A DNA stretch of 26,615 bases from RGIG250 sp964540025 (GTDB taxonomy: Bacteria; Bacillota; Negativicutes; Selenomonadales; Selenomonadaceae). Of the stretch, positions 15,353-22,494 are shown one piece after another (the stretch's first letter is position 1; each line of letters opens with the position of its first letter). A program made the position numbers and the translations under genes. The stretch spans positions 1-26,615 of the forward strand of contig CAZIKQ010000022.1 in NCBI GenBank assembly GCA_964540025.1. Direction: 5' to 3'. Under the pieces are notes generated by a model. The model was not told where the DNA came from. It worked only from the letters and a program-made list of their open reading frames with translations, and made no database searches.

Positions 15353-16351
15353 CTATCTGTACCACCCGGAGACGGGAGGAATAAATATCCTGCTGAACAG
15401 CTCCACGGCGTATCCGTCGGTAAGACCCGCCACATAGTCCGTGACCGTCTGCTCTCTGCCCCAGCGTTCTTCGTGGCGGCGGAATTCCTCCGGCAGCTCC
15501 TCAAAATTTTTCAGAAAATGACCGAACAGCTCACGAAGGATGAACCCCGCCTGTTCCCGCTCTTTGGCCAATTGCTCCGAATGGTATATGCGGCGGAACA
15601 TAAACCGGCGGAACTGGTTCATTATATAATCGTAGCGTTCCGACAACCTTATGTCCGTCAAATCCGCCGAAGCGGTGATAACGTCCGAAACGAAGCCCGT
15701 GATCATATCCGAATGCTCCGTCCCCAGTCCGTCCACAACCTCCGGCGGCAAATCCCCCGGCTTCAGCAGCCCCGCCCTGATGCTGTCATCGTAATCGTGG
15801 CAGAGGTACGCGATCCGGTCGGCAATATGGACGATTCGCCCTTCCAGGGTGAAGGGACGGTTTGGGCCGGTGTGGTTCAGGATTCCGTCCTCTACCGCCG
15901 CCGTCAGGTTCAGTCCCTTTCCCTCCCGTTCCAGATAGCGGACCACCCGCAGACTCTGTTCGTTGTGGGCGAAATGGCCGGTAATTTCCGCCATGACCGC
16001 CTCCCCGGAATGACCGAAGGGCGTATGCCCCACATCGTGGCCGAGGGCGATAGCCTCCGTCAGATCCTCGTTCAGCCGCAGGCCCCTGGCGATAGTCCGG
16101 GCAATCTGCGCCGCCTCAAGGCTGTGAGTCATTCTCGTCCGATAGTGATCCCCAGACATGATGTAAACCTGGGTCTTGTGCTTCAGGCGGCGAAAGCATT
16201 TAGCATGGAGGATCCGGTCTCTGTCCCGCTGATAGTCGGTGCGGTACGGGCAGAGGTCTATGGGGAAGCGGCGCGCCGCTTCCCTTGCCTTTGCCGCGCA
16301 GGGAGCGAGGATCCTGTACTCCAATTCTTCCGTTTGTTCCCTGATATTCAT
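15353..16351 (-). CDS. Deoxyguanosinetriphosphate triphosphohydrolase-like protein (HD domain)
   Basis: Hydrolyses deoxynucleoside triphosphates to nucleosides and triphosphate, helping set dNTP pools. The 332-residue chain shows FRRLKHKTQVY (53-63), RTRMTHSLEAAQIAR (71-85), then the HD pair in ALGHDVGHTPFGHSGE (102-117) and the later aspartate in IVHIADRIAYLCHDYDD. His76, His105, Asp106 and that aspartate form the metal site. I start at ATG 16351 (GGGAGGA 6 nt upstream) rather than at an in-frame TTG at 16372, which would put the ribosome site inside the gene. It is about 100 nt upstream of the glycosyltransferase and may share its transcript. Confidence 0.93.
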   Translation of the reverse strand: MNIREQTEELEYRILAPCAAKAREAARRFPIDLCPYRTDYQRDRDRILHAKCFRRLKHKTQVYIMSGDHYRTRMTHSLEAAQIARTIARGLRLNEDLTEAIALGHDVGHTPFGHSGEAVMAEITGHFAHNEQSLRVVRYLEREGKGLNLTAAVEDGILNHTGPNRPFTLEGRIVHIADRIAYLCHDYDDSIRAGLLKPGDLPPEVVDGLGTEHSDMITGFVSDVITASADLTDIRLSERYDYIMNQFRRFMFRRIYHSEQLAKEREQAGFILRELFGHFLKNFEELPEEFRRHEERWGREQTVTDYVAGLTDGYAVELFSRIFIPPVSGWYR

Positions 16352-16566
16352 TCCGAAATCCTCCCTCTGCAAAAATCAGCCAACCGGCTTCCCTTCGATC
16401 TGCCGTCAATGTACCCCGGAAACGGGCGGGGCCCTGCAATGATCCATAAGCAGGAGTCCCTGTGCCGCCGGCGGCATCCCCTCGAAAATTCTTCTGGATC
16501 TGTGCCTGAATCAGGGGCCGGTGCTGTGAAAGTATCCAGCTGAACAGTTCCCCGCAGGTACGCAAA
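16352..16566. other. Intergenic region between hybrid kinase and dGTPase
   Basis: No supported gene. A minus-strand frame opening at a TTG at 16589 stays open into dGTPase, but it has no recognisable family. I see no clear promoter for dGTPase. Confidence 0.4.
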
Positions 16567-16609
16567 GGAGCTGGGTTCAAATCAGCCAAAACCCAGCTCC
16601 CGTTTTTTA
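16567..16609. terminator. Perfect 11-bp hairpin between hybrid kinase and dGTPase
   Basis: GGAGCTGGGTT (16567-16577) and AACCCAGCTCC (16590-16600) pair perfectly around a 12-nt loop. The T-run (TTTTTT, 16603-16608) is on the plus strand; on the minus strand only TTT follows the stem. It begins right after the kinase stop codon, so it probably limits the kinase transcript, but its best orientation is plus, where no gene precedes it. Confidence 0.6.
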
Positions 16610-19447
16610 TTTGCTTCCCGACAGATATTTCCTGGCCGCCGCCACCGTATCATCATACAGCTGAATCAACATATCGATGTTGTTCCTGATAAATGTCTCC
16701 GGCGCCTCCGGGGGATTTTCCGCCTGCAAACCCTGGAGCTTGCGCCCGGCCATTTCCATTGTCTTGGCCAGCCTTGACAGCTTTTCGCCGCCCACCAGCA
16801 GGGAAGAGGACTTCAAGGCGTGGACGGCCACGGTAAAGGGATCCCACTCCTGCTTTTCCGCCAGACTGGAAATCTCCGCCTTATTATTCGGAGCCTCGTC
16901 ACAGAATACCGACAGCACCCGGTTGTACATTTCCTTCTTGTTGCCGCAGTTTTTGCAGCCCAGAACGGCATTAAAGAGTTCATTTGCCTCGCCGTCCGCT
17001 TTTTCCGGCTTTTCTCCGCTGGCAGCAGGCGCTTGGGTTGCGGGAGCCACGGGAGCCGCCGCCTTATGGAGATAGGGGTTGAGTCCTGCCGCCGGAACCG
17101 ATCCGCCGGTGAAGAGCTTCTCCCCCTCGCCGGTCACCGGAGAAATTGGCGGGGAAGCCTCGATTTTCTTTGGGGCGCCGGCGGGGGCAAATTCCTCAAT
17201 CCCCACCGCGGCGGCCGCGGCGGCCATTGCATCATCCCAGCTAACCTTTGGCGGCGAAGCCGGAGCCGGAGCAGGTTCAGCCGGAGTCGGAACCGGTTCA
17301 GGTTCAGGTTCAGATTTGCGGCTTACAATCTTGATTTTTTCCGGCGGCAAATACTTGCTGAGAGCCTCCTCCAACAGATCTCCGTCAATCGGTTTTGTCA
17401 AATACTCCACAAATCCCTTGGAAATATACATTTCCCTCATGCCTACAATGGCGTTGGCCGTAAGGACAATAAAGGGTATTTTGTCATAGCCCGGAATTTT
17501 CTTTGCCTGCTCCATGGCCTCGATACCGCTCATTTCCGGCATCATGTGATCCATGAGAACCAGGTCGAAGTCTTCCTTTTTCATGAGTTCCAGAGCCTTT
17601 GGCCCGCTGTTGGCCGTGACTACATTCACCTGTGTTTCCTTGAGCAGTCCCGACACAACCAGCAGATTCAGCTCCCGGTCGTCAACCACCAGCACATTTG
17701 CCTCCGGCGCCACAAAGCTTACCTTGTGGCCCTCCTGACGCCTGGCGTTATCTTTTCCGGCCGCCTGGAAGTTACCAACCTTCCCCGTGCCCACAACCTT
17801 TTGGGGCAGCACGAGGGTAAAGGTGCTTCCCACCCCGTACTCGCTGGTGACCTCCACATCGCCTCCCATAGCCTGGGCCAGCCGCTTGGTAAGGGCAAGT
17901 CCCAGACCAGTGCCCTCCACGGAGCGGTTCCGGTTCAAATCGAGGCGGACGAAGTTCTTAAAGAGGTTTTTCATATCCTCCGGCTTGATCCCGATGCCCG
18001 TATCGGCCACGGCAAACCGGAACACGGTGATATTGCTCGCCTCCGCCAGCTTTTCCCCGGTGACGGTCATGGTAATGCCGCCGTCATTGGTATACTTTAC
18101 CGCGTTGTTCAGCAGGTTTATCAGCACCTGCCTGATGCGGACAGCGTCCCCCTCCAGTTCATTGGGCAGATCCTCGCCGGCATTGATGATGAAGGAAAGC
18201 TTCTTCTGCTCCGCCTTCACGTTTATCATGGTGGAAACTTCGCTGAGAAGATTGCCCAGCCGGTAGTTGCCCGGCAAAATATCGATCTTTCCCGCTTCTA
18301 CCTTGGAGAAGTCAAGGATATCGTTTACCAGGGAAAGCAGCGCTTTGGAAGCGGACTCAATATTCTGGGCGTATTCCCGGACCACCGGCTCCTTTCCTTC
18401 CCGAAGGATCATTTCATTCATGCCCATGATGGCGTTTATAGGAGTACGGATTTCGTGGGACATATTCGCCAGAAAGTCGCTCTTGGCCCGGTTCGCCCTG
18501 GCGGCTTCATCTATCGCCTCTCTCAGTTCATCGCTGTGGCGGGACTTTTCCTCATAGGTATAGGCGTAGAACATACCGATCATGACGATGAGGCAGAGAA
18601 AGCCAAAGGAAAGCCTCACCAGCATGGACGCGTCGCCTATAGTCGCCATCATGACGGGCATGGGGATCAGGCCCACCAGGTCGCCGTTCAGGGAGGGAAC
18701 CTTCGCCTTTACCAGGAAAAGTCCCTTCTCTCCGTCATACATCCGGACGACTGACACCGGCTCCCCCGCCATCTCTGAATCCAGTGCCCCGAACAGCTGA
18801 CGTTCCCTCGCCATCGCCAGAAGATTTTCCCGCTCCTCATCCCAGTCCAGCGGGGCAACCATCAGATTGTCTTCATGGTCAACCACCCAAAAGGAGGCTC
18901 GTCCTTCATAGGCCCTCACGCCAAACTCCTCGGACACCCGCTCAGGGGAAAAGAGCTTATAAAGGACATATTGGACGTTTTCTCCCCGTCTGACCGGCAC
19001 CGCTGAAGCCCAACCATCCTTGAGATTGCCGCTTACCGCCTTCTCCCCGCGGAAAGCCTGCTGTATGGAAGGAAATTTGTCCGCGTCGATCCGGGTTCCG
19101 TACACACTATTTCCGCCGTTATCCATCAATCCGTAGCGTCCCTTATCGGGAGCGCTGTCCACCAGACGAAGGGCAAAATCGCCGGGGATCGAGGGAAGAT
19201 TCAACCGCTCCGCCTGCTCCATGGCTCCCGCAATATCGGTCAGACTGCCCAAAGCCTTTCCGGTCACCCGTCCGTCCAGATCCCTTGCCAGGATCTCCGT
19301 CTGGCGGGAAACCTGGAGTTCCATGTAGCTGTACAGCAAATCATCTATTTTTTTGTGGAGTATGTACACGATTCCTGACAATACGGCAACAAGAGCCAGT
19401 ACTGACGCGATTGGCCGAAGCCACCGTCTTTCAAATCTGCTTTCCAT
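16607..19447 (-). CDS. Membrane hybrid sensor histidine kinase with receiver and HPt domains
   Basis: This 946-residue protein holds a full phosphorelay. TM1 (about 13-30) and TM2 (about 278-297) enclose an extracytoplasmic sensor of about 245 residues (Cache-like by size and position). A short coiled linker precedes HisKA with His331 (SHEIRTPINAIMG). The HATPase domain has N447 (INLLNNAVKY), ADTGIGI (481-487) and GTGLGLALTK (512-521). A receiver spans about 583-700, with acidic D589/D590, phosphoacceptor D633 (LMDHMMPEMSG), T663 and K685. A Pro/Ala/Glu-rich linker (about 710-820) leads to a C-terminal HPt domain with H876 (VHALKSSSLLVGG). The order matches BarA/ArcB-type kinases, which pass phosphate to a separate response regulator; none is encoded nearby. 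Start: ATG at 19447, GGGAG upstream. All catalytic residues look intact. The signal is unknown. Confidence 0.95.
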   Translation of the reverse strand: MESRFERRWLRPIASVLALVAVLSGIVYILHKKIDDLLYSYMELQVSRQTEILARDLDGRVTGKALGSLTDIAGAMEQAERLNLPSIPGDFALRLVDSAPDKGRYGLMDNGGNSVYGTRIDADKFPSIQQAFRGEKAVSGNLKDGWASAVPVRRGENVQYVLYKLFSPERVSEEFGVRAYEGRASFWVVDHEDNLMVAPLDWDEERENLLAMARERQLFGALDSEMAGEPVSVVRMYDGEKGLFLVKAKVPSLNGDLVGLIPMPVMMATIGDASMLVRLSFGFLCLIVMIGMFYAYTYEEKSRHSDELREAIDEAARANRAKSDFLANMSHEIRTPINAIMGMNEMILREGKEPVVREYAQNIESASKALLSLVNDILDFSKVEAGKIDILPGNYRLGNLLSEVSTMINVKAEQKKLSFIINAGEDLPNELEGDAVRIRQVLINLLNNAVKYTNDGGITMTVTGEKLAEASNITVFRFAVADTGIGIKPEDMKNLFKNFVRLDLNRNRSVEGTGLGLALTKRLAQAMGGDVEVTSEYGVGSTFTLVLPQKVVGTGKVGNFQAAGKDNARRQEGHKVSFVAPEANVLVVDDRELNLLVVSGLLKETQVNVVTANSGPKALELMKKEDFDLVLMDHMMPEMSGIEAMEQAKKIPGYDKIPFIVLTANAIVGMREMYISKGFVEYLTKPIDGDLLEEALSKYLPPEKIKIVSRKSEPEPEPVPTPAEPAPAPASPPKVSWDDAMAAAAAAVGIEEFAPAGAPKKIEASPPISPVTGEGEKLFTGGSVPAAGLNPYLHKAAAPVAPATQAPAASGEKPEKADGEANELFNAVLGCKNCGNKKEMYNRVLSVFCDEAPNNKAEISSLAEKQEWDPFTVAVHALKSSSLLVGGEKLSRLAKTMEMAGRKLQGLQAENPPEAPETFIRNNIDMLIQLYDDTVAAARKYLSGSK

Positions 19448-19548
19448 AATATTCGCCGCTCCCTGGTCATGTAAATATTTTTATAACGGTCTTTGACCGT
19501 TGAATGTCATTCGGTAAAAATTGCCTGACAATTCTCGGAGGAACTGCC

Positions 19549-19683
19549 TTACAAATCAGCGATGATTGCCTCTGTCACTTTCCTGCCCCGCGCCTCGTGG
19601 CGTTCACTTGCCGGGGCGTCATGTTCCCTGACAAAGCTCAGGATCAACCCCGGTATTACAGCTACCGACAGTACAACGACCAT
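19549..19683 (-). CDS. Candidate 44-residue membrane micro-protein upstream of hybrid kinase
   Basis: An ATG at 19683 with GGAG 6 nt upstream opens a 44-codon frame ending in TAA. The product starts MVVVLSVAVIPGLILSFV, one transmembrane helix, and continues with a charged tail (REHDAPASERHEARGRK) ending EAIIADL. It lies between a good promoter (19767-19796) and the kinase start (19447), so it should be on the kinase transcript. No family is recognised. It could be a small modulator of the kinase, a leader peptide, or chance; coding is supported by start site, hydrophobicity pattern and position only. Confidence 0.45.
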   Translation of the reverse strand: MVVVLSVAVIPGLILSFVREHDAPASERHEARGRKVTEAIIADL

Positions 19684-19766
19684 CAGTTTCTCCTTCAGGG
19701 CATCCGCACCGATGTCCTTTGGACAGAATCAAAAAGCCGATCAAACCTCGTTCTCACATATCGTTC

Positions 19767-19796
19767 AGTATACCACAAAAACAAAATAATAACCAA
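19767..19796 (-). promoter_or_regulatory. Promoter upstream of micro-ORF and hybrid kinase
   Basis: On the minus strand TTGGTT (19791-19796) and TATACT (19767-19772) are 18 nt apart, with an A/T-rich spacer. The first downstream start codon is the micro-ORF at 19683 and the second is the kinase at 19447. Confidence 0.6.
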
Positions 19797-20037
19797 AGGG
19801 AATTTTCTCCCCATTAAATTATATCAGCGATAAATTCCCGTAAACATTGTTTCTAAGAAAACCTGATCAACACCGCGGATAGCGGCTGCCGGAATCCGGC
19901 GACGCCAGAGCCTGCCGCCGCATCCACCGACCGGCGAAATGGCGTTTTCGGGCGGCTATAACAGTCTTCGCCCTCTCGCTGCCGCTTCGGTAAAATTACG
20001 CGGGAGCTCTCCTGAGCAGATTACATTTTTTCCCGCA
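19797..20037. other. Intergenic region without recognised gene
   Basis: About 240 nt between the kinase promoter and the next terminator. It contains GCCGG-AAT-CCGGC (19888-19900), a short perfect hairpin without a T-run on either strand. No ORF here has a ribosome site or recognisable product. Confidence 0.4.
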
Positions 20038-20084
20038 AAAAAAGAAGCCGTGAAAACCACGGGAGTTTTCACAGCTTCTTTTTT
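20038..20084. terminator. Bidirectional terminator downstream of the 235-residue protein gene
   Basis: GTGAAAAC (20050-20057) pairs with GTTTTCAC (20065-20072), and GAAGC (20044-20048) with GCTTC (20074-20078), one unpaired base on each side. A-runs and T-runs flank both sides. On the minus strand it lies 17 nt past the stop codon at 20101. Confidence 0.88.
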
Positions 20085-20100
20085 CATTTTTCAAAAATTT

Positions 20101-20808
20101 TCATTCCAGGGCATCGTCTGGATTTGGCTGCTGCTTATCTTCCTGCAGCTTATCAAACCGACCCATAATTTCTTCATAGGTCTGCTTGGTGATTCCCGGC
20201 ATTTTCTCCATACCGGTTGCCTTCTTGAAGGACACCCCTGCCAGCTCAAAGCCTCTTTCCACGGCGCGGCGCATCTGCTGCAGCTTCTCCGGGTCGCCTC
20301 CGGCAATCTTTTCAGCCAGGCCGAAAATCCTGTCGGCCACGGAATTTACCGAGTAGACGCCACCCTCTGATATGGCCTGCTTAGCCGCCTCCGGCGTCAT
20401 GGCCAGGGACGGAAGGCCAAATTGACTGGCATCAAGCAGCGTGCCGTTAAAGTTAAACATGCTTACCCCGGCAAGGCGAGCCTGATTACCTCCCAGTACG
20501 GAAGACATCAGCTTCAGCATATTCTGCTGGCTCTTTTCCAGGTCTGCCTTCAGGGCGCTTACCTGGTCGGCAGTCAGCCCCTTTTTGACTCCGCCGCCGG
20601 CCTGCTGCTTCGTGTACCCGGCATTGACAGAAGTTTTTCCGGAGCCAAGCTCCACCACGGAAGCCTCCGTATTTTTGTCCGCCTGTCCTCCGGCCTGCTT
20701 ACCGGCGGCAGCGGCCTGCTCCTCTGCCTTCCTGGCTCCGGCGTTATAACCGGCCCCTTCGACAGAAGACGCTGCATTGCTGAGTTTTGCAATAGTACCG
20801 ACATCCAT
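20101..20808 (-). CDS. Uncharacterised soluble protein, possibly flagella-associated (DUF5610-like)
   Basis: This 235-residue protein has no signal peptide or membrane segment. The N-terminal 90 residues are low-complexity (Ala/Gly/Lys/Gln). The C-terminal half has the pattern EGGVYSVNSVADRIFGLAEKIAGGDPEKLQQMRRAVERGFELAG ending in ITKQTYEEIMGRFDKL. It resembles short Firmicutes and Proteobacteria proteins of the type 'GVxxTSxRIxxFA...GFxxA...IsxxT', which I tentatively relate to DUF5610; I could not verify this. Start: ATG at 20808, with GAAGGAG 8 nt upstream; an in-frame GTG at 20817 overlaps that site and is rejected. It is followed by a strong terminator. The gene upstream on the same strand is the FakA-like protein, 112 nt away. 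Confidence 0.78.
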   Translation of the reverse strand: MDVGTIAKLSNAASSVEGAGYNAGARKAEEQAAAAGKQAGGQADKNTEASVVELGSGKTSVNAGYTKQQAGGGVKKGLTADQVSALKADLEKSQQNMLKLMSSVLGGNQARLAGVSMFNFNGTLLDASQFGLPSLAMTPEAAKQAISEGGVYSVNSVADRIFGLAEKIAGGDPEKLQQMRRAVERGFELAGVSFKKATGMEKMPGITKQTYEEIMGRFDKLQEDKQQPNPDDALE

Positions 20809-20920
20809 ATCTACCACTCCTTCATCCTTAAAAGAATATCGCTATCTGACATAATTATCGTAATTATTTCTTAAATCTTAACCCCGGGTGGTAAAAAATT
20901 CGACAGGATCGTCAGGACAC

Positions 20921-22282
20921 TCAACGCCTGATCGCCCCATTCATTACCGCTTCATTTTCCGCCGCCGATAATGCCGGATCAAAGGCGGCAATCGCCCTTA
21001 GCTGTTCTTCATCACTGGCCGCCAGGACGATTTTAACCCTGTCCCCCAGCAGATATCCCACCTGCCGGAGAATGAGGGTCAGGCGGCTGGTGTAGCCCAC
21101 GATGATGTAGCGGTCAGCCAAATCGCTGTGGCAGGCATCCACCAGCGTCCCGACGGATATGCTTTCCCCCACCCCGGCGACGGCAATGATATGGGCTCCC
21201 TTCTCCTGAAGCTGTTCCACCCTTTCCGGTTCCTCCGTAACCGCCAGTACCGCCACCGGCAGCAAGGATACCCTCGCCGGTGGCAGGGAATGAGGCTCCG
21301 CCATATTGGAAAGGCGGATATTTTCCACCGGGCCCCAGAAAGTACAACGCTCTATCACCTTCCCCGGATGAGCGGTGTGAACGTGAAGGGATACTTTCCG
21401 CCGGCCGGGCATTACCTCTACCCGCCCCGCCATGGCCGACAGATTTTTTTCAATGTAGTCCGCATCCGCCTTAGCGTCAGGGATATCAAAATTCAGGCAA
21501 AAGCTGTCATATTCGCTGTACTTTAACTCCCGGCAGTCTCTGCCCCGTTTCAGGGCAATTCCAAAGCGCCAGGCCAGACCGCCGGCCCGGCTCAGCTCTC
21601 CCTGCTTTGCCCCTACCGCCAGCGTAGGCGACACAAAACTGCCGTCCAGCCCATGCTGACAGCCCTCAATAAAGACCTTCATTATCAGCTGCCCGAGATT
21701 TTCCTCATCCATTGGCTCCGCCGCTGCCTTCGCCGCCGAAAGGACCTCAAGGACGGGCCGGTTTTCCCGGACCGCGTCCCGGGCGCTTTTGGCCACGGCT
21801 CTGGCCGCCTGCACGATGGCCTCGTCAGGCTCTTCCTCCTCAACCACCAGCGCCCGCTGGGCGTAGAGTATTCCATATTGGAAAGCCCTGCCCACCTGAG
21901 AGTCCGTCGCCTCGTAAACGCCGTTCAATCCCTTGGCCAATCCCCGCAGCAGGGAAGCCAGCATGACCCCCGCTGACCCTCTGGCAGCCAGGAAGGATAT
22001 GGACGCCGCAATCCGGGCCAGCCCCCCGATACTGTCATCATCAGAACGGGCCAGCAGCCGGGCCGCCGGGGCCATCGTCCGGCACAAATCCCTGCCCGGA
22101 CGGCGAAGGCTGCCGGGACGGAGCCGCCGCTCCGCATCGTCTATATCATCCGCCGCCAGCAGCAGCTCGCTGTATATTCCCCGGACCATCCGCTTGAAAT
22201 CACTGCCGGTGATCATTTCCCCCTGCGGCCGCGCCGCCTGGTCCCCAATCCTTTCTTCCACGATATTTTCAAAGCTGTCCAT
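20921..22282 (-). CDS. FakA/YloV-like DAK2-domain protein lacking kinase-site residues
   Basis: This 453-residue protein follows the three-part layout of fatty acid kinase subunit FakA. An N-terminal DhaL/DAK2-like domain (about 22-210) has ISFLAARGSAGVMLASLLRGLAKGL (95-119) in place of the family's GARGNSGVILSQILRG helix. The middle domain has VSLHVHTAHPGKVIE (297-311) and NIRLSNM (321-327), close to the family's VKVHVHTxxPGxVL and IxNM. A C-terminal domain ends QLRAIAAFDPALSAAENEAVMNGA. The Mg-ATP loop (PVPDGDTGTNM in active members) is replaced at about 57-70 by PGSLRRPGRDLCRTM, without the aspartates. The second VDAGG-type motif is also missing (GLDGSF near 211-216). It probably binds partners rather than phosphorylating. 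I start at ATG 22282; the longer in-frame TTG at 22360 runs through promoter-like sequence. It diverges from the FtsA-like gene. Confidence 0.82.
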   Translation of the reverse strand: MDSFENIVEERIGDQAARPQGEMITGSDFKRMVRGIYSELLLAADDIDDAERRLRPGSLRRPGRDLCRTMAPAARLLARSDDDSIGGLARIAASISFLAARGSAGVMLASLLRGLAKGLNGVYEATDSQVGRAFQYGILYAQRALVVEEEEPDEAIVQAARAVAKSARDAVRENRPVLEVLSAAKAAAEPMDEENLGQLIMKVFIEGCQHGLDGSFVSPTLAVGAKQGELSRAGGLAWRFGIALKRGRDCRELKYSEYDSFCLNFDIPDAKADADYIEKNLSAMAGRVEVMPGRRKVSLHVHTAHPGKVIERCTFWGPVENIRLSNMAEPHSLPPARVSLLPVAVLAVTEEPERVEQLQEKGAHIIAVAGVGESISVGTLVDACHSDLADRYIIVGYTSRLTLILRQVGYLLGDRVKIVLAASDEEQLRAIAAFDPALSAAENEAVMNGAIRR

Positions 22283-22297
22283 TCCATCACGACCCTT

Positions 22298-22319
22298 TAA
22301 TAATCCAGTAATAATCCAG
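22298..22319. promoter_or_regulatory. 11-bp tandem repeat upstream of the FakA-like gene
   Basis: TAATAATCCAG occurs twice head to tail (22298-22308 and 22309-22319), 15 nt before the FakA-like start. An 11-bp period puts both on nearly the same helix face, as for a dimeric operator. In RNA form it lies just 5' of the ribosome site, so translational control is also possible. Confidence 0.4.
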
Positions 22320-22494
22320 GTTGACTCCCTTAAATAACTCCGGTTATTCCTCCGGGACAATCATATCACAAATTGGCAAATTTCTCTCCCTGACAAAAAA
22401 ATTTTACCCGTCCGCCCGAAATAAACAGGAAAACCGCCTTTCATTAGAGAAGTATTTATAAAATTACTTAAAATTTTAAGAAGGAGCCGGAAAG
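22320..22494. promoter_or_regulatory. Divergent control region between FakA-like and FtsA-like genes
   Basis: This 175-nt AT-rich segment must hold promoters for both genes. TATGAT on the minus strand (about 22363-22368) is a possible -10, and TTTATAAAATTACTTAAAATTTTAA (in parts) just before the FtsA-like start is promoter-like. I found no well-spaced -35/-10 pair on either strand. The FtsA-like ribosome site AAGGAG is 8 nt before its ATG. Confidence 0.4.

Noticed and set aside
15119..16543. Plus-strand open frame (474 codons) opposite dGTPase and the glycosyltransferase start
   Set aside because: Spans two recognised minus-strand genes and their gap; no family, no ribosome site.
16200..16589. 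Minus-strand frame starting at TTG 16589 and running into dGTPase
   Set aside because: GGGAG lies upstream, but the start is inside the hairpin, most of the frame overlaps dGTPase in another frame, and the product matches nothing I know.
16820..18754. Long plus-strand open frame (644 codons) opposite the hybrid kinase
   Set aside because: It is an antisense shadow of a gene with intact kinase motifs; its translation has no domain, no ribosome site and a composition typical of reverse-complement reading.
19504..19833. Plus-strand frames of 109 and 75 codons in the kinase upstream region
   Set aside because: No ribosome site, no domain, and they run across the minus-strand promoter and micro-ORF.
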